DNA of 64,000 bases from Acanthochromis polyacanthus (GCF_021347895.1 NC_067119.1:4724534-4788533), one strand, 5' to 3'. Shown: positions 47,851 through 60,770, counted from the first letter of the stretch. The notes: generated by a model not told the origin, from the sequence alone. A program made the numbers and translations.

Positions 47851-47910
47851 ATATTTTATGCTTGTATTAGCTTGGAAAAAGGTATTCGCTTCTGACAGAT
47901 GCTAAATATT

Positions 47911-47978
47911 AACCCTTTGATGTGCAACATAGGTCAAAAGTGACCTAAATCCTGACCCACACTGCGCATCGAAGGATT
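47911..47978. mobile_element. 68-bp palindromic element, piggyBac-like end type
   Basis: aaccctttgatgtgca at the left is mirrored by tgcgcatcgaaggatt at the right. Between them lies a second palindrome, taggtcaaaagtgaccta (47930-47947). The left end abuts TTAA (47909-47912), as in piggyBac-type elements, but the right target is altered. Confidence 0.45.
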
Positions 47979-49030
47979 GTTTGACGTTCATCAGGTTATG
48001 GCCAAGTAACTTTCCCTTATCAAAACATTAATTACAGGTTTAGGTTTCAGAGTTATCAGGCTCTATGCATGCAGACATCACCTGTGTTTACATGGACTTG
48101 ATTATCCAGGGTATGTCTAGGGTTTCAAAGTATTCTGTTTGGCCTTTTGGACATCATATCCTGACTTTAGCCACCGAGACAATCCCTTTTCTTAGTTTTG
48201 AGAAAGCTTGTTTATGCCAGCTGGAGCGCTCGGAAAGAAACCAGTTTACTGTTGCAGGAATACATCCAATCCCAGGTGCATTTTCCAACCAACTGACATA
48301 TCACAAAAATGCAAACTGACTAATAATAATCCCCACAACTGCCCAGTTTGTGCAACAACATGGCCACTCTCATTAGTATGTAAATGTGTCACACGGCCGA
48401 TTAAAGGATCCTCTACATGTATAGAACCTTTCCTTCCATTCTGGGGCATTAAAATCTATCATAATGACTTTATCCCACCAATAACGGCTTCATATCTTCA
48501 TCCTTTGCTCCCTTGTTTCACACAATGGCTCTAACAGTAGCAGACTCCGGTCTACATGGAGGATGCATTCAATATTTCCTTTCATTTCCAGCAATAAGGT
48601 GGAAAAGACGAATCTGCGACACTGTGCTGGCATTTGGTAGCACTTATTTGCAGTAGCCACAGTCATATTAATTCAAGGTTTGGTTAACAGGTTCAGGAAT
48701 GTCAGAATAAATAACCGGTTTGTGTTGCAAACATCACAGACATCAGCAAGCGGGATACTAGTGTTTATAATATATGAATATAAAAAAACAACCTGATTTC
48801 TCTGTCCTGAATGTGATAAAAATGGAGAATGTAAAAAGCAAAACACTTTGGGGTTTCCCGTTTTGAAATTGCAACTATTCAACTATACTGTGTTCATTTC
48901 TGGAATAAACAAACACAGAAGGTGACAGGTAGTATTAAAAAGGACTGGTGGTACTTATCTAACAACATCTGTCCAATGTGATTCACATTTACAGATTTGG
49001 AGAAGAGATTTTAGTTGTTTTTTATTGGTA
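47979..49030. other. spacer with an unassigned 108-codon frame
   Basis: The frame at 48208-48534 (plus) is cysteine-bearing (NCPVCATTWP) but lacks a spaced zinc motif or a known domain. 48060-48540 is unique sequence and might be an old retroelement or a conserved element. Undecided. Confidence 0.3.
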
Positions 49031-49640
49031 GAAAGAAGGTTTTACAGGTATGCAGGGACTTTGCATCGATTCTGAATGTCAGAACATACTTTTAGTTTCG
49101 GTTCCTGGTGAAGAAATTAATGCAAACCTTACATTTGAACTGCAGGAGCCACATTTTATTCGGATTATCAGTACGTTCTTCCCGTTTCCTGAGATTCTCT
49201 GATGTAGAGGATCTTTTTGCTCATCTAAAGGCCTTAATTTCCTTCCACCTCACTTTTAGATGGACGAACGAAGCCACAGGGATCCTTAGCGAAGGCCTTG
49301 ACTCCGTTGACCTGAGAGTTGGTACAACGATGGGGGCAGGAGCCTTGATGCCAGAAAGAACGTTTTATAGGTGTGCAGGACCTTTATATTGATTTTGAAC
49401 ATTGGAACATGCCACTAGTTTCAGTTTCTGGTGGAAAAATGAATGCAAATCTTACGTTTAAACTGCAGGAGCCACATTTTATTCGGATCATCCGTACGTT
49501 CTTCCTGTTTCCTGAGATTCTCTGATGTAGAGGATGTTTTGCTCATCTAAAGCCTTAATTTCCTTCCACCTCACTTTTAGATGAACAAAACAAAGCCACA
49601 GGGATCCCTAACGAAGGCCTTGGAATGTGCTACACCTAAA
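49031..49640. repeat. 323-bp tandem duplication, two units plus a displaced fragment
   Basis: aactgcaggagccacatttt at 49138 and 49461. Both are followed by attcggat, cgtacgttcttcc, gagattctctgatgtagagg and ttccttccacctcactttta. The end block gttggtacaacgatgggggc (49319) recurs once more at 49774 as gtcggtacaacgatgggggc, outside the array. Confidence 0.85.
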
Positions 49641-50330
49641 TAAATCCTGATAAAAACAGCTGCTTTCTATCTAAGAGGCCCGCCTCCGTAAGCTGCAGTT
49701 CTCACGACTGTCCTCAGCTTTTTGTAAAAAAAAAACGCTGGTGAACTTGAGTCAACTCCGGCTGACCTGGGAGTCGGTACAACGATGGGGGCGGGAGCCT
49801 TGATTTGCAGGATGATAAATCGACGCGCAGCACGCTCAAACCTTCCCCGGGGCCCAGCAGTGAAATTAGCAAGCTTGGCAGGCCGGGTGCTGCTCCTCAG
49901 AGTGCCGCTTCAGCGAGAGGAGGGCGGCGCTGGCTCTTTGTCTCAGCGGAGACAAATCTTGGGCGGACTGTTTGTGTGGGGACGGGGTGTGAACGGCACA
50001 CAAGTCCATCAAATCAATTAGAGTCTTACGCGGAGACGGCCTGGCTTGGCCTGGGCTGGAGGAGCTTGGCCCGGCGCTGTGCGAGGGGTTAGTGAGTCAG
50101 AGCGTTGCCACAGCCAACAGTCATGACTCGTGTACTCACAACACCAGTCTGAGCGGAGAGGAGGGGTGAAAAGCTTGCATATGGCCAGAGCCAGTGTGTC
50201 ACATTTGGGCTAGAGTTCACATTGGGCTCAGATGCTCACACCAATGAACTCGTGAGGATTGTCGAGTTACAGCGCCGCCGTCGTGTCGGAGATTTAGCAG
50301 CTTAGAGCGCCGGGTAGGAAACTGTACGGA
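49641..50330. promoter_or_regulatory. candidate conserved non-coding / GC-rich block
   Basis: 49800-50090 is GC-rich. 50090-50290 (gttagtgagtcagagcgttg, agtcatgactcgtgtactca, cacaccaatgaactcgtgag) is balanced unique sequence with AP-1-like tgagtca and tcatgactc words. Role inferred. Confidence 0.35.
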
Positions 50331-50439
50331 GAGCAAACCCTCATCCACCACCGAGGTCCGACTGCGTGTTTTTATTCTACATCTGAACCTCCACATGGCT
50401 GCACACAGAAGATTAGATCATAAACACAGAGAGAGAAAT

Positions 50440-51230
50440 TCTGGAAAATATATGGCAGCAATGGCGCTATACTGTAACGTTCAAAAACCGTAAAAAAAAT
50501 CTGTAAAATGATATTTTTTTCAGCAATATCAACAATGAAATGATGTTATTATACAGTCAAACAGAACAAATTAGTGTTTGTAAAAATACAGACTCAGGTT
50601 TGTCCTGTTAACGGGTAAATTAGTAGATTCCTTTTTGTGGTGATTTTACCAGATATTATCTGTAATTTAAAAAATAACAGTTTAATAAAAATGTTTGTTT
50701 TTTTTAAACATTTTGCAACCCTCAATAAACACTTTTTTAAAATAAAAATCAAATTGTTGATTTAATGCTGTAAAACAAATTATATTTTACAATATTTTTA
50801 TAACTAGAATTGACAGAAATACATATTTTTTTGGCTTGTCCTTTTTTTAACAGTGAACAAGTACATTTCTATTCTTTTGCATTTTTTACTAAATATTATC
50901 TGCAATTATACAAAACAGAATTCTTTAAATTCACTATTTAAACATTTATATTATTATTAAATTATTATGTATTATTAAAATATTTCTATTTTTCTTACAA
51001 AAAAACATTAAATTTCTATAAAGTAATAATATTTTCTGCTCATTTAAATACAGTGAAAAAAATATTACATTTTACAGTCAGGCTTTGCAAAAGAATTAAT
51101 TATTTATAAAAATGCAGCTTTTTGATGGGGATATTATTTGCAGTTTTGTTTTGTTTTTTCTTAAGTTAACAAGTAAATGTATACCTTTTCAGTTCTATCT
51201 TTACTAGGGATGATTTGGAATTCAACATGA
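50440..51230. repeat. very AT-rich degenerate repeat cluster
   Basis: Several copies of the tatctgcaattta family occur (50640-50700, 50880-50930), mixed with ctgtaaaatgatattttt and tgtaaaacaaattatatttt words of a common fish AT-rich repeat. Boundaries cannot be fixed. Confidence 0.45.
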
Positions 51231-51981
51231 ATTAAAAAATGATAAAACGCTGGTAAATTATTGTAAGGAATGCAGTTTAAGACACGCCAGGCTTTCAAAT
51301 CCTGAATAAAAATAGGGGAATAAATGTGAGAGAAATATAATCAGCTCTGCTTATAAGTGAAGAAAAGATTGCTCCAGTTTCAGCACCTGCCATATAATAG
51401 GATATCATTCTATATTTTGAATGCAAAAAAACAACCATACATGTTCTTTTTGTTTACATCTAAGCTCCACTGGGGTCAAACTTTCTTCCATTTTTATTCG
51501 CCTTCCACAGTGATCCTGGATGACTGAAGGAAGCTATTATTCCTGTTGATCTGTCACTCATCAGACTCGGATCAGATCCACCTCGACACGTTCACCAACC
51601 GGCATGTGATTTCTCAGGTGACGGAGCCTTTCTCACCTCGATTTTCCCGTTTCAATGCCTGCAAACACGTCTGGTTTTATATTCCAGCTTTCTTCTGTCT
51701 TTAAAGAATGTGAAATTAACAGACAAATGATGTTCTGCTCTGCAAAATCTGTGTTTCAGTGCTGGAAAGAAGGGGAAGTGTTTAGATGTGGCTACAGCAA
51801 AAGTGACTCTAACTGGTCGGTGGTGGGATTTAATTAAAACTGTGTTGAATTTTGTTTCGTAAATGAAGTTGACTGTAGTTTGTCGTGCAGCAAAACTGGG
51901 CTTGTGTGGCTTTAATTCAGCAGAAAAATGTGCAGAAGTTGCAGCTGAACAAACCTTTTTGCTTTATATTCAAGAGTTTTA
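51231..51981. other. spacer without a supported feature
   Basis: AT-rich. The 60-codon frame at 51655 is unremarkable. Confidence 0.45.
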
Positions 51982-51989
51982 TTAAACAC

Positions 51990-52248
51990 TAGGGCTGGCC
52001 CGAATAGTGGTTTCTGGTCTCTGGATATTCGGACCCTATTAAAGACGAATATCCGAATATTCCTTCCGTCCCGTAACGTCAAAGGGGGTGGGGTGTGGGG
52101 TGTGGGGGGGTGTGGGTGTGGGGTGGCGGAGACGGCCCGAATATTCGGATCCATTCAATTTTGCACACTGCCTTCGTTTTGTCTTCGGTATTCGGATACC
52201 AAAATTAATATCCGGATACGAATATTCGGACATTCGGGTCCAGGCCTA
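51990..52248. mobile_element. hAT MITE family (GGGCTGGCCCGAATATTCG type), copy 3
   Basis: 259 bp with perfect 8-bp duplications ttaaacac (51982-51989 and 52249-52256). Ends tagggctggcccgaat and cattcgggtccaggccta. Shares gtggtttctggtctc, cctattaaagacgaatatcc and ggataccaaaattaatatcc with copies 1 and 2. A GGGGTGTGG low-complexity tract (about 52086-52125) is private to this copy. Confidence 0.9.
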
Positions 52249-52445
52249 TTAAACACGTGCTGAAGTTCAAGAAAATGTAAATATAGTTAGTATAAAGCAG
52301 GCCAGCAATAACTGAAACAATCAGTTAATTGATTAATTACATGGTCATCAGATGGAAAACCTTGTTTAGGTGGTTCTGAAGTCCATTTGTTTGTTGCTCG
52401 CTGTGATTTTACCGACTAAACAATCGATTAAATCTGCCAGATTAA

Positions 52446-53278
52446 CCCTTTGAACCCACAAAACCTGCCAATTGGTTTGAAAAGCATGCTATCTTCTTTA
52501 AAAAAATCTGCAAAATGACACCATTTTAGAGTAAAAAAATAACGTGAAAACAGAAATAATTTTTGTTTTACAACTTTCTGACAGTCAATCTAAGTTTAAA
52601 ATTGGGATATTTAATCAAAAATCATTATATTTCACATGTCACATTTTTAAAAATCACCAGAAATAAACAGTTTGCACCAGAGTCTGTTTTTAAAAAAGCT
52701 AAAAAAAATCTCATCAACGCAACTGAGAAGTGAGTGAAACGCGAAAAATTTTAAGACTTTTTGGTTGAACTGCAGGCAGTGTTCAAATAGAGCAGTTAAG
52801 AACCAAATCAAAGCTACCGGATGAATAAAATAAAAGCAGCATGGCTCAGAAACAGTGAACAGAGGAGCGGGTTGTTGGAGATACATTCAGCATGGAGAAA
52901 CATCTTTCTACTGATGATGAACAGAGCAGAGAGGAAAAGCATGGAGAGGCTGGAAACATGGAAATACTTCAGTTTTTACAGTAATGGTAACACTAGTGGG
53001 CAGAAAAAATGTTGTACACGCCGATTCCAGTCTTTTATTTTCAATTTTTGCCAAATAAATTAAGGAAGCCAACTTTCTCATTTCCTCTTTTCATGAATTT
53101 TTGCACTATACCTGTGCCAAACTGCACAGAAGACATATTTAAGTTCTTTCTACTTCTAGTCCTGGTTGTTCTGTTCCCATAGAGGTGCAGGACTTTATAT
53201 TGCAGAGAAAAATGAGCCCACAATGAGTAAATACATAAAAGAGCCAACAAAAGCGCCTGCTGCTTACAGCTCAGAGGG
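52446..53278. mobile_element. piggyBac-like non-autonomous element
   Basis: TTAA at 52442-52445 is followed by ccctttgaaccc. The right end reads cagctcagaggg followed by ttag, one change from TTAA. Wider flanks agatt/agatt (52439-52443, 53281-53285) also match. The terminal words and TTAA preference fit piggyBac-type elements, and the interior resembles an interspersed repeat known to me from teleosts. No transposase domain is present. The 80-codon frame inside has no homology I recognise. Confidence 0.45.
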
Positions 53279-53285
53279 TTAGATT

Positions 53286-53880
53286 ACACCTATAGCTCCT
53301 CCGTCAGCTCATTATTTGGGCCTGCTGGTGCATTAGTCGGTCTTTAGCCGCTCAAAGCTTCATAAATCTCCGAATACGAAGCTCCACATGTGAGAAACGA
53401 GTTCCCTTCGCTGCTCTTTTAATCGTCCCGACTGTTTAACGCGGCAGGTTTTCAGTGGGTCAGCACTCCACTCGACTTCTGCTGCCGCCACCAGCACACA
53501 TCCGAGGAGGAATCGCGCTAATTTATTTGCATACGTTGGAGGCTGCAGACCTCCACAGCGGCCCGGAGCTTCACCCCAACACTCGGCATTAAGTGTAACC
53601 ATTCGGCGGCTCGGTTCTTCCACGGCGCGGCATTAAAAAGGCTAATATCACGGCGAGGTCGCTTCATCCGTCTTCAGAGGATTCTTTCACCAGGAGGACC
53701 CACATATGATGTGGGGCTCGCTGGCCGACAGAATCCCGCTGCAAGTTTTCCAAGTTTTCTGGGGGAGTCAAGCTGTACTGTTAGGGCGACATGCATGCTA
53801 ATCAGCGACGCCTCGTCCTCTAGTCGCTTTATTATGCGGCTTTTCAGCACAATGTGTCAAGATTATTTGGTTTGAAGGAG
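53286..53880. promoter_or_regulatory. candidate conserved non-coding block
   Basis: Unique, balanced sequence with cgcgctaatttatttgcata (octamer-like), catgcatgctaatcagcgac, gtcgctttattatgcggctt (CDX-like tttattatg) and acccacatatgatgtggggc, a 14-base palindrome-rich word. Enhancer role inferred. Confidence 0.4.
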
Positions 53881-55639
53881 GGAAAACGCCAGCTGTCATG
53901 TTTTATGCATTTCATTTTCATGTCGGAGGACGCGGCGAGACTTTTTTCTGTTGTTGTTGTGTTTCTTTTTTGTGGGTATTTTACAGGTTTCATACGTTCG
54001 CCGCAGATGCTTCGGCCTCGACTGTGATCCAGCAGCAGAGTCGGAGCAGCAGCTGGATGCGTCTGGTTTCAGCTCGAAGCTGCTCGTTTTTTTTTTTTTT
54101 TTTTTTTCACGAATGGATTCTTAATTTATTATTTCTTCAGTTTTTTTTATTAAATTAGCCGCCAAAAAACAAACCGAAAGCGACTAAAGAGCGATGACAG
54201 GCGTGCTGAAAACACAGAGAGGCAACGTGATTTCACCTCACACATCAGATGACTTAAAAAACTTATTTTCTGCTTAAAAAAAGATCATTTATGCCTTTAT
54301 TTGTCAGTGACAGGGCAGAGAGAAAGAGCAAATGTGGGGAAAGAGAGAAAACAAATCGACATTTACACCCGTGCCGTTTGCTGCCAAAACATATTAAACT
54401 TTATTTGCCTGATATTATAGTTTTGATCAAGTTTGTGCTCAAATTAGAAATTAACAAGTTTTTTTTCCAGCAGATACAAATACTTTTTATGCCAGTTTCC
54501 ATCGCAAAAAGGGAGGAACCGCAGCACAATCGAAAATTTATCTCAGTGTCATTAGAAATTTGTGCATCCTGCTGCCAAAATGACACCGGACTATTAAAAA
54601 TCAATTATAAAAACACTTGGGTAAAGACTTCTAGAGCCAAAAACTCAACACTTGTGCCACCAACTCGAGAACATAAACCTTAAATCTGATTCGATGATTT
54701 ATTTTCTCATTCAAATCTTAATTTAAACACATCCTGATCGTGTTTTTGCTGCTTGGTGCACAAAGAAAACTTCTCAATTTTCATAACCGTCTGTCTGATA
54801 CGACATCAGTCACTGAAATTTAAGGGTGCTTCTGTTTTTGTTCTTAAACTTCAATCCCAAAATGAAGAGTTTCTCGACACGTAGGCTTCACACGTGCGGC
54901 AGAAACAGAAGGGAAACTCTGAAATAGAAGATTCAGTCGGTTTATTCATCCCTTTCAGGAAATTTAACGGCTCCAGCAGCTCACACATTTCAGATTTAAG
55001 GAAAATAAAGACACTAATGTGCAAAAAGATTGTGAGATTAATGTGCAAATTGTCCCGACGGAAGAAAAAAAAGGTGCAAAAATCGCTGGCGTTTACAGTA
55101 AAAAAGAGTCTAAGAAGTCACTTTTAGTATTTCTGTCTCAATGCAACGATCAGTTTGTCCGTTTAAATCAGCAGCACAGAGTGTAAAGTCACATGTGAAT
55201 GTCATCCAAAGAAACAAACAAAAAAAACTTTCAGATGCCTTCAGCAGCGTGGCTCAATGTGAGGAAGGTTCCAGACTGTTCGTACTCGAAGAAAAGGGTT
55301 TTTGACATGATTTTTGGTTCCCTTACAGAATCATTTCCAAATAGAGGTATTCAAGAAATCTAGCAGAGATTCCTTTAGTTTTACGTGCAGCGTCAAGTTT
55401 TTCTAGCATCCTGCAGCTCTAGTTTATATTTGTCAAAGAGAACAGCGCTGAAAATCAGGATTGATTTCTCAGTTTTGGGAAAGAAAACGTCGTCACGTGT
55501 TAGAAACAGCTGTAAGGAGTGCTGCTGTAAATGAAATCCACGTTAATATATTTAAATAGACAAACGTTCGTGATCACACTCGTCTTTTCACAAGGTCAAA
55601 TACAAACTTTTTACAGCATTATGTTGCATTATTAAAACA
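53881..55639. other. AT-rich spacer with T21 run
   Basis: T21 at 54087-54107. The 130-codon frame at 54291-54683 has no domain and is lysine-rich. No gene supported. Confidence 0.45.
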
Positions 55640-56160
55640 TGCTAAACCGTGCTCTTGCAAAAGTTTCAGTATAAGCAGTTAAATATCAAATCTAGTCATG
55701 CATTTATGGAAAAATTGCAGCTTTTGACTCAAAACCAAGCTGTGATCGCAATATTAGCAAGATTATACCTTACATATTAGCATATAGAAATGCAAAATTG
55801 CACATTACGTACCGACACAAGCAACTTCTAGGACATTTTCTTTCAACGAACGTACCTAAATGACTGAATTCTTTAAGATCTGATCACAAATAAGCATTAT
55901 CTGATTCTGCAGAAAGCGACCGAATGTTTCATTGCTTTATTCTAAGCAATTAACTACCAAATATGTTCATGCATTTAAGGAAAATTTGCGACTTTTGACT
56001 CAAAATCCAGTTGTTATTACAATATCGGCAAACTATATTTCACATGTTAGTGTATAGAAATGCGAAATTGCACGTTATGAACTGACACAGGCAACTTTTT
56101 GGCGTTTTCTTTTGAAAAAAATGAGCCTAAATGACTAAATTCTTTCAAATCTGACCACAA
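55640..56160. repeat. 270-bp tandem duplication, two units
   Basis: tatagaaatgc(a/g)aaattgcac at 55782 and 56052, 270 bp apart. Flanking shared words are atgcatttatggaaaaattg / atgcatttaaggaaaatttg, gacacaagcaactt, cctaaatgactgaattcttt and tctgatcacaaata. Confidence 0.85.
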
Positions 56161-56362
56161 ATATTCACCACGGGCCCCTGCAGGAAGTGAATAGCGGCTG
56201 ATAGTGGATGCTGCTGCAGCTGCGGGGCAGATCTGACGTTACATGAGCAGTCGACAGCAGGACTATCAGCGCGAGTCCGTGTGCAGGGCAGCGACTCGCG
56301 TACTTGACCTGTCTAATTGACTCAAATATCCTGCACCCTGAAATCCCAGAGGCCTTTGCAGC

Positions 56363-57059
<697 letters not shown>

Positions 57060-59090
57060 ACACTCAGTTCTGACCATTTTCATGTGTTCTCGAAAAGCAC
57101 CAAGAGTTGTGTTTACAAGAGGTGCACATAGTCTGAAACTGACAGAAATATTTGATCGAAGACTAAATGAATAATGTGATGAGTCATCTTCCAGTTTTGA
57201 CCATTTCTGTGCGGACTACTGAAGCTTGAGTTGTATCGATAAGACGTGCAAACAGTCTTCAGTTGGAAACATTTCATCAAAGAGTCAGAAAAACAGTACA
57301 AGTACGAGCAGTCAGTTGGTGCCAGCCTTCACTTCTTGACCAGTTTTTGTGTTTTACTAATAAACCACTGAGATTTGTCACCCAGGCACATGATCAGAAA
57401 ATTAAAGAGTTTTTGCTTCAAATGAGGAAACATTTGATTAAAGAACACGAAAGATCACTGTAAATACGACCAGCCACTTGAGACCAACTTTCAGTTCTTG
57501 ATCTTTTATGTGCACAACATAAAAATACTGAGATTTGAGACCGAACTATAGCTATAAGAGGCGTAAAGAGTAGGACATTAACTAAAATCTGGCTTCAAAT
57601 CAGGATATATTTGGTCAAACAAACAGCAAAACCTACGACCAGTTAGTTGGCGCTAACGTTCACGTCTTAACCAATTAAGTTTCTCTTCAAAGACACTCAG
57701 GTTTGCTCCATAGTCACATTTAAAAATGGTGCAAATGGTCGGAAACTGACAGAATTCTTGGCTTCAAATCAGGAAATATTTGGTCAAACAAACAGCAAAA
57801 ACTACGACCAGTTAATTGGCGCTAACGTTCACGTCTTAACCAATTAAGTTTCTCTTCAAAGACACTCAGGTTTGCTCCATAGTCACATTTAAAAATGGTG
57901 CAAATGGTCGGAAACTGACAGAATTCTTTGCTTCAAATCAGGAAATATTTGGTCAAACAAACAGCAAAAACTATGACCAGTTAATTGGCGCTAACTTTAA
58001 CTTCTTGACCATTTATGTGCGTATCCAAAAGGCTTTCAGGTTTGCTCTTCTGTCATATTTAGAAGACGTGCAAATGGTCTGAAATTGAGTTTTTTTGCTT
58101 CAAACCAGGACATGTTTTATCAAAATACAAGCAAAAACATGTGACCAATCATCCAGTGTCAACTTCCATTTCTTGTACAAAAAAAAAAGAACTGAGAGAA
58201 TCAGAAGAGGTGCAAATGGACTGAAACTGGAAAAATTTTGCTTCAAAACAGGCAATTTTTTGTAAAGAAACGAGCAAAATTACTACAAATATGACCAACT
58301 ATTTCATGTTTTGACCGTTTATGTATGCACTAAAAAAACACACAGAGATTTCACGATTGCACCAAATGTAAAAGGCTTGAAATTAACAGAATCTTTGCAG
58401 CAGTTTGGGAAGTATTTGATCAAACAATTAGGATAAAATGTGACAAACGAGTTGGTGCCACCTTTGACTTCTTTACCATTTCCAAGTACAACGTTTAGCC
58501 ACGCTGACATGTTTATAGAAGGAAAATGGTATGAAACAGGCAGGTTTCTTTGGTATAAATCAGTAAATATTCGTCTGAAGAATCAGCAACATCCTGACGT
58601 ATGACCAGCCATTTACGGCCAACTTCAGTTTTTAAAGCACACTAATAAAAGTACCGATGGCCGTGTTTAAAAGACATGCAAATGGTGTAAAGCTGAGATC
58701 ATTTTTGCTTGAAATCGGGATATTTTTCATGAAGAAATGAGCAAAAATCATTATGAATATGACCAATATGTCTGCATTAAAACATCACAGAGATTTCCCT
58801 CCTCTGTCATGTTGTAAAAGGTCTGAAATTGGCAGTTTTTTCGCTACAGATCAGGAAATATTTGGTCAAAAAAATTAGTATTATCAGCAATTTAAGGCCA
58901 GCTTCAGTTTTTAAAGCAGACGCTCTCTTATCGTGCTTAAAACAGGGGAAAATGGTGTGAAACTGAGGTAATTTTTGCTTCAAATCTGCACTTATTTGAT
59001 CAAAAGACAAGAAAATAAAATGACCAATCATTTGGATCCAACAACAACTGAGGTTTGACCACCTGTGATATAGACAGGAGGTGAAATTAG
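57060..59090. repeat. about 140-170-bp tandem array, roughly 13 degenerate units
   Basis: Each unit has aggtgcaaatggtctgaaac, a tttgcttcaaatcagg block, an atttggtcaaa block and gaccag. The two central units (about 57600-57950) are nearly identical and 169 bp apart (aaaaatggtg at 57722 and 57891). Outer units are more diverged. Not coding. Confidence 0.85.
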
Positions 59091-59287
59091 TGTGAAAAAG
59101 TGAAAAATAAACATACTTGGACGTCTTTTATTGAAAGGACAGAACACTTTATGGGATTTATATGAACCCTAAAGAACCGTCTGCATCCGTTTCTGTTTGT
59201 TTTCCTTCCTGTAATTTCTGAAATAATGAAAAAAAACAACAAGAGCTATATTCATTTCAGTCGGACAAAGAGAGAAAAGAAGACGAA

Positions 59288-59314
59288 GGAGGAGGAGGAG
59301 GAGGAGGAGGAGGA
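59288..59314. repeat. (GGA)9 microsatellite
   Basis: Pure 27-base run. Confidence 0.97.
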
Positions 59315-59479
59315 TGGTTTCGTGTCGAGGACGAGCGGGGAAAAGTGGAAGTTGTGTTGGCTACTTGCTCGGCGAGAAAAGGAGCGAAAATCCGGCTTAG
59401 CGGCGAAAACACTGGAGACGCTTGTGTCCTCAGTTTGGGGACAGCTGACGGGTTAACACTATTAAGACGGCAGAGAACA

Positions 59480-59829
59480 CGGGACTGAATGTGCATCTGT
59501 GCTCCCCAACAGTGGGATTGAACGCCGCTTTCGAAGGCGATTCGCTCTGAGACACAGATACATAGACAGACGGACGGCCGGGAAGCACAGGGACGACTCA
59601 GGAACACAGATTCTTTTTGTGTTTTTCTTTTCTTTTTTTCTCCCCCCCGGTTTCGCCACTTCTGCGCCGGCTTTATCTCGTCGACAAACACAGCTTCGAG
59701 GCGAATTAAAGTTTCCCTTCCATCCGACGGCGCTTTATCGGCGCAGTATGCTCCGGTTTAATTCACCGTTCCCTCGCTTTTACCTCCTGAAAACAAACAA
59801 TAAAAAAGCAAAAGAGGAAAAGAAGCCGA
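59480..59829. promoter_or_regulatory. CpG-bearing block adjoining a candidate conserved element
   Basis: Balanced to GC-rich unique sequence with cgctttcgaaggcgattcgc, a palindrome-like word. Frames are open on both strands (up to 144 codons minus) with no domain and a simple-repeat N-terminus, so coding is not supported. Confidence 0.3.
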
Positions 59830-60240
59830 GCACAATGAGCCACTTAAGCATTAATTAAATCCGTATCATCATCACTCAGCGTAATTGAAGGTGAGACAAC
59901 CTATCAATTGTAAAAGATCACACTGTCATTAAGGTTAATAAGCTGTTTTATAAACTATCGCCATTAACAGCAGATACATCTATTATAATGATAAATGACA
60001 TATTGATAAAATACGGGGCGTCTTCTTCCAAGATGGCCGAGACAAATGGGACCATTTCTGCTTTTAACACGGAAAAAACCTTCAAATAAAGACGACGGAG
60101 ACGCGACAACTGCATCTGGAAGCCCTTCAAGAGCCGTTCCTGCCAACTATTGTCACATCTGCATCTTTTCTCTCAATCAATTATGAAAAGGTTGTAATTT
60201 ATTCATGTCATATTCGGGGCTCCGGTTGTGAAAAGACAAA
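59830..60240. promoter_or_regulatory. strong candidate conserved non-coding element
   Basis: About 400 bp of unique sequence dense in homeodomain-type words: cattaattaaat (59850), gcgtaattgaaggtg, acctatcaattgtaaaag, gtcattaaggttaataagct, tctattataatgataaatga and ctctcaatcaattatgaaaa. It also holds tgataa/gataaa GATA-like words and cctgccaactattgtcacat (SOX-like attgt). It has the look of vertebrate developmental enhancers. No alignment was possible. Confidence 0.5.
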
Positions 60241-60379
60241 AAAAAAAAAAGGGAGATTTGTTCTCAAAGAAGACACAACTCCAATTTAGTACACTTTTCT
60301 TCATTAAATCTACCACAAAACGTCCACAAAGATGCAAAAACAAAGACACCCACACCTCTTAGAGGCGGTCCGAGGGGGG

Positions 60380-60770
60380 AAGACAATCAATTAAAAGGTC
60401 AGATCGGAGCGTCTTTAAGTGGAGCTCATTAGCATAACGAAGCTGCCGTTAAAGCCGCGCGGCGCTGAAGGAGTTAACGAGGTGGAGCCGGTAATTGGAT
60501 GAGGACTGACCCTTTCACAGCCGCTGACGGAGACGCCGCTAATTCACTTAAATGGTCATCGGGAGCCAAAAGTTTACATCCAGGGAGATACAATTAGCGT
60601 CGTACCGTTATAGGAGAAAAAAACCCAGCCACATATGCGACGCTGGCACGCGGAGCCTCCGTCGGTTCAGCTCCGTCGGGCCTCCCAGCTCTGATTTGTT
60701 GCAGTGTTTGGCTTCTTACCGGTGCTTTTTGGTTTGGAGCTGTCAGTCAGTGGAAGGGACGCCGCGTATT
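60380..60770. promoter_or_regulatory. candidate conserved non-coding element
   Basis: ggagctcattagcataacga, ggtaattggatgaggactga, cgccgctaattcacttaaat and acaattagcgtcgtaccgtt give four TAAT-core homeodomain words within 200 bp in balanced unique sequence. Enhancer role inferred. Confidence 0.45.

Noticed and set aside
45283..47905. Repeated peptide-like motif MEWLEVIK..RSLCHGAP in several plus-strand frames, suggesting a repeat protein
   Set aside because: It comes from the 154-bp tandem monomer. 154 is not divisible by three, so successive units fall in different frames and stops intervene. No continuous repeat protein is possible.
48208..48534. Cysteine-bearing 108-codon frame as a possible retroelement protein
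   Set aside because: Cysteine and histidine spacing fits no zinc-knuckle or finger pattern, and no reverse-transcriptase or integrase motif is nearby.
54291..54683. 130-codon plus frame
   Set aside because: AT-rich, lysine-rich, no domain. Consistent with chance.
59257..59691. 144-codon minus frame
   Set aside because: Spans the GGA microsatellite (poly-proline/serine end) and CpG-rich DNA with the opposite strand also open. No recognisable domain.
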